A stretch of 64,000 nt of DNA, from the NCBI GenBank assembly GCA_022605955.1, contig JAKCOZ010000003.1:40574761-40638760 (forward strand). Direction: 5' to 3'. Shown here one piece after another: positions 1 to 11,174 of this stretch. The position numbers and the translations under genes are program-made. This DNA is from Rallus limicola (Eukaryota > Chordata > Aves > Gruiformes > Rallidae). How positions within the stretch are numbered: the first letter of the stretch is position 1; each line of letters opens with the position of its first letter. The notes beneath the pieces were generated by a model. It worked only from the letters and a program-made list of their open reading frames with translations, searched no databases and was not told where the DNA came from.

Positions 1-594
1 AAAGTACTTTTCATGATCTTTATTGAAAGTGAGATGAAAGATACATCATTTTTGAAGCCTTACAGAAATCGCTCATGACTTTCAGAGGTTTTAAAATAAA
101 AAGTTTTTAGTCCTGTTAAAAGGCTTAAATTTAGATCTAGATTGAGTTAATGCACTAAGACTGAACCCAAAGAATATACTTAGCCATCATCATTATTACT
201 ATTATTAAATTGCTGAAAGTAAATATTTGTCACAGGCTTTTCAGCAAGCTCAGTTTTAGGTATGCCTTCTCTGAAAATAAAAATCCAGAAATCGTGTCAG
301 AAAAATTACAGACCACTGAACACATATAAGAAATTAATCCAAGAGCTTTTATTATTGCAATACTCTTAAGAACACAACTGAGTTATAGTTGCAATGTATT
401 TAGTATTTGCTGAAGTAATTGGAGTATTTGGAAAATAATTTTCTTCCTTATCACCTAAAGCCTAGCTATTGATTTTGATTTGCAGAATCCTACTATAGAT
501 AAGTTATCCTACTACCTGCAGTGTTACCCTACTATTGACTACCTGTATAGACTACACAGAAAACTGGCAACTGTTTCTTTAAAATCTCTTTTAA
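1..594. other. AT-rich stretch, nothing recognised
   Basis: No open frame, repeat family or RNA gene was recognised here. The stretch is AT-rich and leads into the LTR that follows. Confidence 0.5.
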
Positions 595-914
595 TCATAG
601 GGAGGCAAAGACAACTTCAAGGCTCTGTTTTCCACACCACCTGACATCACTTCCCCATAAAGGGCCTGACTGGGGAGGAGCACTCCTGGGTGCCTCCAGG
701 GCAGTGTGAGTCTGGCAATCGTGGAGTCGGTAAGGTACTCTGCATTATCACTGGGTGTGACTAATTTGCTGCAGGCTGTTACTGTTCCCCTTTCATGGTG
801 CTTTTGTCAGTAAACTGTTCTTGTCCCAACTCACAGAGGCTCTGGCAGTTTCTCTTCCAGGAGTGAGCAAGCAGCGTGTTGTGCTCAGTCACCGTTTGGG
901 GCTGAAACACCACA
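595..914 (+). mobile_element. ERV 5' LTR, 3' portion (family B)
   Basis: This is the 3' part of an avian endogenous-retrovirus LTR. It holds the typical stretch with a spliced-looking GTAAACTGTTCTT segment and ends in CACCACA at about 914. A primer-binding site follows nine bases later, which fixes the LTR end and the plus orientation. The 5' boundary is approximate because I could not find the TG start. Related LTR copies lie at 18846, 23717, 32650, 50260 and 52258. Confidence 0.6.
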
Positions 915-922
915 GTCCTTTT

Positions 923-940
923 TGGTGCCCAATGTGGGGC
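923..940 (+). other. Retroviral primer-binding site (tRNA-Lys type)
   Basis: An 18-base stretch beginning TGGTGCCCAA and ending in GGGGC follows the LTR end. It matches the form of primer-binding sites complementary to the 3' end of tRNA-Lys, as used by betaretrovirus-like (class II) ERVs. Its distance from the LTR end is as expected. One or two bases depart from the usual form, consistent with an old copy. Confidence 0.65.
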
Positions 941-2625
941 AGGAAGGGTTGGGATAACGGTGGATCTGACCAAGTTGTGTTAAAAAGCTGTGATAAAATG
1001 TTTATCATGTTATTCTGGGAGGTGATGGTAACAGTGCTGTTTTGTCTGTTCACCTGGCTTTGGTATGTGAACCCACACCCACTTTAGGTAATCCCTGCCC
1101 AGCTGTTCAGCACCTTGAGGAGTCAGGTCTCTAATTCTGTTACACTCTCTGATGCTGATTTATCACAAGATACTGTATGCCTTTGTCAGCCTGAGACAGT
1201 ATCTATATGTAGCATTTCTGCCATTTCCAACTCTTGGGCAACATATCTTAGCATTATTTAATAATGAAAATTTATGGGGAAGGGTGGGGGAGGGAATGCT
1301 TCCTCCTCCCCTTTTTCCTTCAGGCTTGTTACAACAACCTTTGAGAACTTTGATTATCCCTGTGATGTTCAGACCAGTATGTATCTGTTGTTCATTCTCC
1401 TGAATGTCTCTCAAGACTTTAAGTGTTGCAAGAAATTGTTTTAAGAATATTGCCAGGAGATTTTCCCTGGGTCTGAAGTTTCAGGGGTGGCATGGTGCAT
1501 GGGATGGTACGAGCAAATACCTAGACAAGGAAAACAAATCCATAGATGCTGTGGTTACCCAAACCTCAAAAAACTGACACTGTAGCTGAGCCAGAAAGAA
1601 CCCTTACAACAGGCACTATGGCTACTCAAACCTCAGAGGCTGCAGCTCATTCAGTCCCCGCAACAAGAACTGCAGCTACTCAAAGCTCAGAGGCCAACCC
1701 TGTAGTTGACCCACTTCTGGATCAATACCAATGTCAGTCTCTCTTACACAGAAGAAGGAATACACAAAGAAATCAGTCCACATCATGAAAGATGATGATG
1801 TACCAGGACCATTGCAAGAACCCAAACAAGAGGCAGCACCAGAGGGTGTAACTTGATCCTTGTCCTTGAGTGAGCTGAGAGGCATGAGAAAAGATCTCAG
1901 CCACCTTGCAGGGGAGCACATCATCACCTGGCTACTGCGATGCTGGGACAGTGGGGCCAGCAGCCTGGAATTACCAGGCAGGGAGGCCAAGCAGCTGGGA
2001 TCCCTGTCCAGAGAAGGAGGCACTGACAAGGTGATTGGAAAGAAGTCCTAAGCCCTCAGCCTCTGGGGGTGTCTTCTATCAAGTGTAAGGGAAAAGTAGC
2101 TGTTCATTGAAGATGTTTGTTGGCCAGGCAAGTGGATGACCATGGAGTGGTGTCTTCAGCATTTAAGGGATTTAGCTGTGTGATCCTGGCAATCTGCAGC
2201 TGCTCACTGATCCTGATAAAGTCCTGTGTTCCTGACCCATATGGCATAAGTTTGTGCACCAACATCATATGTCAACTCACTGGCCATAATAGACAGGGGA
2301 AAGGAAGAAGCACCAGCATTGGATGAGGCAACTGGTCAACTCTGTCTATTTGAAGAAAGTCTTTCTTCCTCCCTCATCTCAGCTGTGGAGAAGTTGCCTC
2401 AAGAAGTCTGGCAACTCGAAGAGGACAAGTCCTACTGGCCACCTGTGCAGACCATGATTTCAGCCATGAGAAGCAGGCGCTCCCATGTTCCAGAAAGAGC
2501 TTGTAAAAAGTACACACCATGAGGTGTCCTGTGGTTCTATCTGTGTGACTGGTGAAGACATGAGGAGGTGGGATGGGAAACCCACCCACCTGGGTGGGTG
2601 TCCTCACCTGGGGCTTCCAAATAGT
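941..2625 (+). pseudogene. ERV internal region, gag-like relic
   Basis: Downstream of the primer-binding site is a leader and then broken plus-strand reading frames (about 1546-1788, 1860-2050 and 2319-2520) in different phases. Their peptides match, in order, a second relic at 50560-51390: both carry a W-L-L-x-x-W motif, then E-A-x-Q-L-G, and both end near a tract encoding L-W-F-Y-L. I take this for an avian ERV gag-like polyprotein remnant. Frame breaks and stops show it is dead. No protease, polymerase or envelope sequence follows, and no 3' LTR was found. Confidence 0.6.
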
Positions 2626-3753
2626 ACAATTAATTTAGTGTTTATCCCTAATATTTTCTTCCATCCATCATGACTAACTAAAATCTCTTGGTTTAGGATA
2701 TTTTTCTCCTACTTTGTTCCTGAGCCCTCCAGGAATCTGACTCCAGCAGGTAGGTAAGCATGGACAGTGCCAGGTGTTTCTGTTGGGGAAAACTGGGAGA
2801 TAAGACAAGCTTATTCACTTGTCTGAAAAATAGCACGTAGGAATTCTGTCAATTAAACCCAGTATTTTCATTGGCTCTTGACTTAATACTCAAATAAGCA
2901 GCAGATGCAAAAGACAAATGAGGAAGCTGAAAGCTTCCTGAGCAGACAGACTGCGGGAGATCTGTTATGTGTCAGTTAACAAATGTTGGAAATGAGCTGG
3001 TTACAGGTGTAATTCAGCTTCTCTGTAGTAGGAACTAAGATGTAATCCTCTTTCTTCTTCACACTTTGAAACTTGAGTGCTAAGTTGAATAAAATGTTTC
3101 TAAAGTTCAGCTTCAGCATTCCAGTGCATCAGCATCATTCTGACAAAATTGCTGCTTCTAGAATTTTTTTGAACAAAAGTGCCCACCAGTGTATTGAGTG
3201 AAACTGCCTGTACCTCTGTGAGAAAGCAAATGTGAACAGCTGCAACCTTCCCTTGGCTCTCTCCTCCCATCTGTTGCAAAGATGGAGAGTGGTTGAAACT
3301 AATCTTAAAACTAAACAGATTAGGCATCTGGTTATTTGCCTTGTCCCACATAAAAATACCATGGTATTCCCAGATGCCAACATTCCACAGAATAACAGAA
3401 TAAGCAATCTTTGGCCTATGTAGTCGGCATCATCAGTGGAAAGCATTTTCTCAGAGTAGTTAGTTGTCTCACCAAACACTGTGAATGTCTACTCCAGTAT
3501 GTGTTCCATATGCTTCAGCATATGTGTGACAGCACAGCAAATCTGTAAGCCATCCAATCATTCGACATTTGCAAGCGATGAACCCAGCTGCAAGGCTTCC
3601 ATGTTCAGAAGGTTGGTTCTGAAATGACTGTTCCATAGAGACAAAGAAAAAAAAAATAATCTGAATTTCAGCCAGCTGTGAAAGAAGTTGCTCCATTGTA
3701 ATTCATAGTCATTCAAAGCACCTAAAACTTTGTAACAACATAGAATGGCCTTT
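2626..3753. other. Intergenic, nothing recognised
   Basis: No gene or known repeat recognised. Two overlapping minus-strand open frames at 3100-3479 lie in different phases, start nowhere sensible and resemble nothing I know; I treat them as chance. Confidence 0.4.
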
Positions 3754-3881
3754 GATAAGAGCTCCCAGCTGTTAGGGCATCAGCACACTTGCAAGATGTG
3801 AAAGAATTTTACTTTGTTGATAAGAGCTCCCAGCTGTTAGGGCATCAGCACACTTGCAAGATGTGAAAGAATTTTACTTTG
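3754..3881. repeat. 65-bp tandem duplication, two copies
   Basis: A 65-bp unit starting GATAAGAGCTCCCAGCTG occurs at 3754-3818 and again from 3819. The second copy matches the first for at least 63 bases without a mismatch. The perfect identity points to a recent tandem duplication. Confidence 0.95.
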
Positions 3882-3894
3882 CCTCTCCCACCCT

Positions 3895-4440
3895 CTGGCA
3901 AAATGCTTACCACAACTCTTACCATCATCAGCCAAACAATAGTGAGGTCAGGCACCTGCCAAGAAGTCCTGAAAGTAAACCAGGCAGAGGAACAACATGA
4001 ATCTGGCTAAGGGGAACACACATCCACATTTTACTTCTCTGCTCAGGAGCAAAAATGAAGGTTCCTTGAGTGTAAAGAACAGAAACATATTTGATAAGAC
4101 TGGTCCAGGTGATGTGCCAAGAAGTGAGGGTTAAACAAGGAACATGGGAGTGTGTGCTGAGCAAGAATCTGGAACAGCAAAACACACATTAATGTGGGAG
4201 TGAATGGGAACTTGGAGAAGACTGTAGAACACCAGCCTGTGAAAAGAGAAGTGTTTAACTTTGTGTTATTTAGAGACCTGAGTTGAGTGATCACTGGGGA
4301 TTGAGCGGAGCCGCCCTTTAAAGGCAGGTATTTAAGCAGTAGTGTGTCTAGTAAAGCTGATTCTATGCTTGCACCCGCTGGAGTCTGTGTCTTCCATACG
4401 CCACAGCTGGATTAAGGAGAGGTAGACATCCTGTAGAAAC
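3895..4440 (+). repeat. Possible unrecognised LTR
   Basis: Near 4300-4390 there is a GC-rich segment, a TATTTAAG box, an AGTAAAG polyadenylation-like signal and a TG-rich stretch in the spacing typical of an LTR U3-R-U5 junction. No clear TG..CA ends, target duplication or primer-binding site was found, so this is only a candidate. Confidence 0.25.
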
Positions 4441-4907
4441 CTCTGGACTTAAACTGAGGCAGCTTTACCATGTGTCTCTGAGACATAAATACTTCACACA
4501 CCAACTCTTCATTTAAAAGCTTCTGTAGATCCAGTCCTAAACACATACTAGAATCAATGACGTCATATACTTGTTTTGTGCATATAATGGATTATTCTTC
4601 TACTGTTATGTTTTGGAAATTAAACTTTAAATATGCAGTAATCATGAAAATAACTCCTGTAAATAAAAAACTGGCAGTCTACATACAACACATTAAGTCC
4701 TTTTTGTATCTGGTTACCAGTTCTGATAACAGCCCCTTCACATATCCAAAGTCTGCAATCTTACAGTTCGCAGTTGTTTTACTAATCAGCAGTTCTTAAT
4801 GTCAATGAAGCATAATTTAAAACACAGCCAGGCTAAAAGAATTCTGAATTAGATCAAAGGTAGCTGTTTTACATCAGCATCACAATGAATTTAACTACAT
4901 ATTAGTT
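4441..4907. other. Intergenic, nothing recognised
   Basis: AT-rich intergenic sequence without a recognised gene or repeat. Confidence 0.4.
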
Positions 4908-6050
4908 TTGTGTGGCTGGGTTCTGGTGGAGGAGGGGGCACTGCAGGGGTGACCTCTGCAAGAAGCAGCCAGAAGCTTTTTGTAGGTGCAAGAGAGTAAA
5001 CACCAGCCAACTCAAGGCCGGACCCACTGCTGACCAAGGCTGAGTCAATCAGCAATGGTTGTAGCACCTCTGTGAATCAAATTTAAGAAGTAAAAAAATG
5101 CAAGCAGCTGCTTTTTGCCACCAGAGAAGGGAGGGAGATGTGCAGCCACTAAGTGAAGTGGGGCAGGGGGATGCCCCATGTGCCAGAGAGAAAGATGCCC
5201 CTGCAACCCTGGAGAAACCCATGGTGCAGCGGGTGTCCCCCCACAGCCCATGGAAAAGGCCGAGACCCCACCTGCAGCCTGTGGAGAGGCTCCACACTGG
5301 ATGGAGCAGGAGGAGACGTACAGGAGATGCTGTGACCTATGTTGGAGCAAGCCCCTGCCAGCACTTGCAGCCCATGGAGAGACACAGAGACATAGAGATG
5401 AGTGAGAGATCCAGGCTGGAGCAGGCTTGCTGGGGTGGTGGGGGAGGATTGTGACCCTGTGGAGGACCAGGCTGGGACCGAGAGACTGAGATGATTCCAT
5501 GAATCTATGGGAGCACCCCATGGCAGTGACCCACGCTGGGGCAGCTGGTGAAGAGCTGAAGCCCTGTGGGAAAGGACTCACATTGGAGAAGTTCATGAAG
5601 GACTGTGTCCTGTGGGTGGGACCCCATGGTGCAGCAGGGGGAGGGTGTGAGGAATGCCACTCCCCATCCCGACTAAGAAGAAAAACAACTTGTGAAGAAC
5701 TGACTGAAACCCCCATTCCATGCCACAATGAAGAAGGGAGCAAAATCCTGACTAAAGTGCAGTCTGCTAAGGGAGAGATGGGGGAAGGTGCTTTAAGGTC
5801 TGGTTGGTCTTCTCATTATCTGACTCTGGTGTCACTGTGTGTGCAGTGCAGTGCCATAAAATAGAGAGTTTTCTTTCCTTTATTCTGTGTTTGTTTTGCC
5901 CAGGACACTGGTTGCAGAATGATCTCTCCCTGTCCTTGTCTCAACTCCTGAGCCTCTCAATATGTATTTTCTCCCCTGTCCATCTAAAAATGGGAGTGAC
6001 AGAGTGGCTTTGGTGGGCATCTGGCCTCCAGCCAGGGTCAAAGCACCACA
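4908..6050 (+). mobile_element. Solo LTR, family A, copy 1
   Basis: Full-length-looking LTR of the family whose best copy is at 20809-21670. It shares the GGCTGGGTTCTGGTGG start region, GCTGACCAAGGCTGAG, the purine-rich ACCAGAGAAGGGAG block and the end CTGGCCTCCAGCCAGGGTC followed by CACCACA. The 5' end is blurred; ATTAGT before it and ATAGT after it may be a degraded target duplication. A 232-codon antisense open frame (5045-5743) is discussed among rejected items. Confidence 0.75.
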
Positions 6051-6429
6051 ATAGTTGTTAAGTATGATCTATTCCTCTGCTGCTCTCCAAAACAAGCTAG
6101 TAAGAATGGTAAAATCTAATGAGCAACATTGACACACAAAATCTTGTTTTGAATAGCCAGATGTAGCAGCACAGAGAACACTTATCTTGAAAACAACAAA
6201 AAAAACTTGTAAAAAAAAAAGAATTACTAGTCATATCCAGTTATTGTATGAATAGCAATCTTTAATAGCTGGATTAAGTAAAGACATTAAGGAATACAGT
6301 TTGTGTCAGTCAAGACACAGATGGGATGAAAATAATCCAAAGCATGAAATTTTCATTGTAAAACACCACAGCTGTACTCAGATGAAGAAAATGAAAGCAA
6401 AATCTGAAATTGTGCTATGAGTCTGTCAA
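6051..6429. other. Intergenic, nothing recognised
   Basis: AT-rich sequence between the LTR and the CR1 fragment, with no recognised feature. Confidence 0.4.
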
Positions 6430-6850
6430 AAGAAACAAAACAGATTTACACAGGATTGTGTCCAGGCAGTTCTGGAATATCTGGAGGAGAAGGGAGACTC
6501 CACAACCCCTCTGTGCAGTCTGTTCCTGTGCTCTAGCACACCGAGTGAAGTTTTCTCTCATGTTGAGATGGGTATTCCTGTATTCCAGTCTCTACCTATT
6601 GCCTCTTGTCCTGTCACTAGGGACCACTGAGAAGTGTCTGGCCCCATCCCCTAGACATCCACCCTTTAGGTAGTTACAAGACTTGATGAGATTTACTCAG
6701 TCTTCTCATGGCTAAACAGACCCAACTCACTGAGTCTTTCTTCACCTGAGAGATGCTCCAGTCCCCCCAGCTGTGTTTGTAGTCTTGCCCTGGATTCTCT
6801 CCCACAGTTCCACCACAAGCTACTCGGGCATTTTTCTAAACATGTCCACT
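6430..6850 (-). mobile_element. CR1 LINE 3' fragment
   Basis: On the plus strand this reads as the reverse complement of a CR1 3' region. Landmarks are GGAGACTCCACAACC, a CTTGTCCTGTCACT block, a degenerate CTTCTC..AACAGACCCAACTC block and GAGATGCTCCAGTCCCC. The element's sense strand is minus. It is 5' truncated and degenerate, as most CR1 copies are. Confidence 0.8.
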
Positions 6851-7384
6851 AACGAAATCCCCATTAGGCAGTGCAGAGCTTGCAGCACTGCATGCTTTGC
6901 TTCAGGGTGCATGCACCTAAACAGCCACTTGTATATTCTCAGAATTCATCAAACAAATGCATGGCATTACGGTAAGAGAATGGCAGTTTGTTCCCTGGCA
7001 GTGCACTTGGCAGTTTGAAAGGAAATGCACAACTGAAGGGCCCTAACTTGATCACATGAACAAGGGCCAGGTTGTTTTCTCTTAAATTGTGTTCCACTTA
7101 ATGGGTGGTCTATGCAGATTATTTTTCCAGCCAGGTTTTTGAGGAAGAGAGAAAATAACCTTTTGGTTTGACAGTCTGTTGAGTATACTATTTCCTATAT
7201 GTGTATATAAAGCAGAGGAGTAATCTCCTGCTTCTCTGCACAGTTCTGTGACATGCGTTACAGGGAAGCTGTCAGACTCCACACCTCCAGAGAACTACTC
7301 TTAACTGCTGAAGAGTATTTCCTAACATATAATTAGGAAATACTCTGGTAAAAAACTATCCAGAATATTATTACATTTTTGAAT
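6851..7384. other. Intergenic, nothing recognised
   Basis: No gene or repeat recognised between the CR1 fragment and the next LTR. Confidence 0.4.
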
Positions 7385-8040
7385 AAAAAATATAGGACAG
7401 GTTCATGGGTTGAGGCAAGGACAGGGAGAGATCATTCAGCAATTAATGCCACAGGCAAAACAGACTCAACACGGAATAAAAATGCATCTGATTTATGACC
7501 CAATCAAAACAGTTAGGATAATGAGAAATAAAGCCCAATCTTAAAACACACTACCCCCCTGCCCCTTTCATCCCAGGCTCAACTTCATTCCCTATTTCCC
7601 TACCTCATCCTCCCAAGCAGCACCAGGGAAGAGGGAATGGGAGTGGTAGTCACTTCATCACACCCCACTCTTCCCTTGCTCCACCCTGGGGTCCCACCTG
7701 TGGGAGACAGCTCTCCGTGAACTTCTCCAGTGTGAGTCCTTCTCATGGGGGCTTCAGCTCTTCACAAACCACCCCAACAAGGGTGCAGGCCCTCAGGAAA
7801 AGAAAGTCTGGAGCACCTTTCCCCCTCTTTTTTCACTGACTTTGCTGTCTTCTCACTCCCTCTTCTGGTGGCTAAAAAGCAGCTGCTTGCATTCTTTTTT
7901 TTCTTAAGCATGTTGTTACAGAGGCACTGCCACAGTCACTGATTGGCTCGGCTGTGGTCGGGGTCTGGTCCATCCTGAAGCCTTCTGTAGGGCTAGGTCA
8001 AATCTTCTAGCAGCTTCTCACAGAAACCACCTCTGCAACA
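7385..8040 (-). mobile_element. LTR, family A, reverse orientation
   Basis: Reverse-complement copy of the family A LTR. Its 5' end (TGTTGCAGAGG on the minus strand) is at 8040 and is followed outside by a CA microsatellite. The 3' terminal part, from the CCAGCC block to CACCACA, is missing at the 7385 side. With the plus-oriented copy at 4908-6050 it forms an inverted pair about 1.3 kb apart. Confidence 0.7.
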
Positions 8041-8058
8041 CACACACACACACACACA
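8038..8058. repeat. (CA)n microsatellite
   Basis: Run of about nine CA units directly abutting the 5' end of the reverse LTR. Confidence 0.9.
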
Positions 8059-8756
8059 AAACTTTGCCATGCAAACCCAAAACAATCTTCCAGGGTTCTG
8101 ATGTCAGAGCTGTAGCTGTCCAGTTACTTCAGAAGAGGCCTTCCATGCCTCTCAAGATGGGTGCAGCAATACCAGATGACTGTGTTGAAGCTCCTTTAAG
8201 TACCTCTGCAAACACTACAGAGAAACTGTACAAGTGGGATCCTGAGGGGATGCTTCCCACAGGCCTGAGTCACAGCTGCTGGTCATCAATCTCACTACAC
8301 AGCTTGTTTAGCAGAGGAGAAACAAGCATCTACAAGAAAGTGTAATGACTGCACTCAGCCCGTTCCTATCCAAAAAGAGATGTCTAGAAAATTAACTGGG
8401 ACTTTGTTTATAGATTGCCTGCCCAGTACATAGACCACATCCCCAATTGCTCTGCACCCCACCAGGATGCATCACATTAGAGATGCTCCTCAGCAGGGTA
8501 GGCAACTTTATTCTTATAATAAAAGTATTTACACACTGCATAGCCACTCTGATGACACAAACATATACTTACTAGTACAGTCATGGCTTGCTCTTAAAAG
8601 GCTTTGCAAAGACTGACACATAGTGGGGTTTCCAAGCATGGAAAAACCTGTACCTGTGACATTCCAAGAGACAGCCATTTGGAAGGCATACGAAAAAAAG
8701 TGTTCCCTCTAATCTGACATTTTCCCCAGAGACTATTCACTAACATTGTGGTTTTG
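8059..8756. other. Intergenic, nothing recognised
   Basis: No convincing gene or repeat family recognised. The plus-strand open frame at 8064-8345 has no support. Confidence 0.4.
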
Positions 8757-9303
8757 CATGGCAAGCTTCTGGTGAAGAAGGGAGGGGCTGCAGGGGTGGC
8801 TTCTGCAAGAACCAGCTAGAAGCTTCCCCTAGGCCTGACAGAATAAATATGAGCTGGGCTCAAGGCCAGGCACACCGCTGACCAAGGCTGAGCCCATCAG
8901 AGTCATACTGATACTGTGAATTGTATTTAAGAGGGAAAAAAAAGGACCCAAGAAGTGTCCTGCTCTTTGCCACAGGAGAAGGGAGTGAGATGTTTCCACC
9001 TGCTCACACATACATATGTAAGACATTGACCCTTGTTGGGGCAAGCTCCTCCAGGACCTCCAGCCTGTGGAGAGCAGCTCACCCCAGAGCAGGTTTGCTG
9101 GGAAGAGGGGACGCTTCTGACTCTGTGGGGTACCATGGTGGAACCATCTGAGTCTGGCCCTGAGAGACTGGACCCCATAGCAGTGACCCATGCTGGGGCA
9201 GTTGGTGAAGAGCTGAAGCCCTGTGGGAAAAGATGCTGAAGAAGTTTGTGAGGGACTGTGTCCCATGGGTGGCACCCCATGCTGCAGCAGGGAAGGCTGT
9301 GAT
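8757..9303 (+). mobile_element. LTR, family A, truncated copy
   Basis: The 5' and middle parts of a family A LTR (GCTTCTGGTG.., GCTGACCAAGGCTGAGCC, a GCTGAAGCCCTGTGGGAAA block). Homology stops at about 9303, at the edge of the U6 pseudogene. The 3' third, including the CACCACA end, is absent. Confidence 0.7.
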
Positions 9304-9304
9304 G

Positions 9305-9396
9305 AAAAACACGGAAGACCTCACAAGTGTGTGTGTCATCCTTGTGCAAGGGCCATGCCAATCTTCTTTTCAGTGTACGTGCTGCTGAAGCAGCAC
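9305..9396 (-). pseudogene. U6 snRNA pseudogene
   Basis: Read on the minus strand from 9396, this follows spliceosomal U6 snRNA: a 5' stem-loop GTGCTGCTTCAGCAGCAC, then AGAAGATTGGCATGGCCC, CAAGGATGACAC and a terminal TTTTT. About twenty bases between the 5' stem and AGAAGATT are reduced to a few. This removes most of the segment before the ACAGAGA box, including the first bases of that box. Many point changes are also present. It is therefore a dead copy. Its 3' end meets the broken end of the upstream LTR. Confidence 0.88.
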
Positions 9397-10257
9397 AACT
9401 AGCTTCAAAATATCCCCAGGCAGGTTTGTCATCAACTAGAGCTTTCTTGATGATGGCAAACTTCCAGAATGAACACACTGAAAAAACATTTTGTCAAGAA
9501 ATCAAGGAAAATTCCCCAGTAGGAACACGAAAAGGGAAAACTCTTCAGGACAACTGAAATAATTGAAATGTTATGAGACATTATTTGAGAAGCTCACAAC
9601 TAAGTGCCAGTATACATATATACTGTGTGTACATATATATGTATATACATAGAGGATTCTGGGACAAAGGAAATCAACTAGCATACAGTGCCTGCCTAAT
9701 GAATGTGAACCACTGCAAGAAACACTAGGTTCATCCATCAGCTTTTTAGCCATGAGAACTCCTGATTTAGAGCACTGACGAAGTTCAGACACACGAAACA
9801 GACAAAGCCTGTCACCATCAGGTGAAAGTACAGCCACAGTATGAGATAAACTCACAAATCTAACTCACCTGAAATTGCACCAGATGGCACAGACAAAACA
9901 AGCTGCCAATAGTCTACTCTAAAATACATTTTTACCTTCAAGTGTTCCCCTGGTAATACTTAACAGTTATTCTGGTAACACCTGCATGCAGGTACCCATC
10001 CATACAGGGAATGAATTACTTTCTCTGAAAAGACCTTACAGTGAACAGTCCCTAACCTAGTCAGAAGAGTCTGTAGCTTTCTATAGACAGTTCTACTAGG
10101 AGCTTTCACTTCATGAATAAACACCATTTCCTTCTACTAAGGCAAACACTAGCTCAGGTTTGCTTAAAAAAATGCAAATGCTATTTGAGACTTACCAGTC
10201 CAGTCTCAGATGAACAAACAGCTTTAAGAGTGAAATAAGCTCATCTTTGAGCTGGGT
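9397..10257. other. Intergenic / RGMB downstream flank
   Basis: No gene recognised. An alternating TA/CA-rich microsatellite lies at 9611-9650. Confidence 0.45.
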
Positions 10258-10263
10258 TTATTG
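10258..10263 (-). terminator. Candidate RGMB polyadenylation signal
   Basis: AATAAA on the minus strand, about 0.9 kb past the RGMB stop codon. A weaker ATTAAA lies closer, at 10941-10946. Which one is used cannot be decided from sequence. Confidence 0.3.
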
Positions 10264-11174
10264 TAGCATGTATTATTCCATTACTTGCAGCAGATAAAGG
10301 CACTGAGCAAAACTAACCTTCAGGCCACCAAATCATTCTTCTCCTAGGTCCTCAGTAAAAACAGCCAGAGCCTGCAGCCTCACTCCTCTCCTCCTACTGA
10401 ACATGCAAATAGAATTAGCACCCAAGTAAGGGTCAGAATTCAAGCTTGTGGTTTCTGCAGTTCATCTTCAAGTATGACCTAACCCTCCAGACTACAGTCT
10501 ACTGCAATAGTATGTTACATGCTTACACAACCAGACCATTAATATCGTTTCAAAATTACCTTTCTAGAAAGCTACATAAGTCTCCCTCCAACACATTCCC
10601 TGCCATTCTTTTGAAACTGATGCCATGAAAACTAGGAAATGTCAGAATTACAAAGAAGGTTCTGTGATTCATGTCATCCAAGATGGACCTAATGGGAAAC
10701 ACTTATTTCTCTCCTGCCAAAGAAGTAATGGTCAGAATATAATTAATTATTTTAACTAGTAAATCCATGAACTCACCAGTGTCATTACAGGACCCTTCAG
10801 CGTCTGAAGTAGGAGAAATTATGGAAGAAAACCATAAATTAATCCAGTTTAAAAAATGTGCTAAGCCAAGGAGTACTTAGATGAAGAATTGTATGCATAT
10901 TTTTAGATGTATAATACATACTCTGATAGACACATAAATATTTAATATATAAAAAATAAAGTGCTTCAGGCCCCAATGCTGGGACATTATAAAACATTTC
11001 AATAACTGCAAAGCAAATACATCACACATTAAAACTTAACACAGTATGTACAATCTGGTGGGTGTCCCAAGACACAACATCCCTTCATATACATGATATA
11101 TACATATATACTCATTTCTTCAATATATTATGACAGTATTTACTACAAAGCTTTTGTTACAGACAAAAACCACC

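Noticed and set aside
3100..3479. Overlapping minus-strand frames of 83 and 114 codons
   Set aside because: Different phases, no known family, no splice support.
5045..5743. Antisense open frames of about 180-236 codons in family A LTRs (also 20760-21323 and 30799-31509)
   Set aside because: Related peptides recur because the LTR sequence recurs, but matching segments switch frame between copies, starts are not shared, and composition is Pro/Ser/Cys/Trp-rich as expected from stop-poor GC-rich DNA. No sign of selection as protein.
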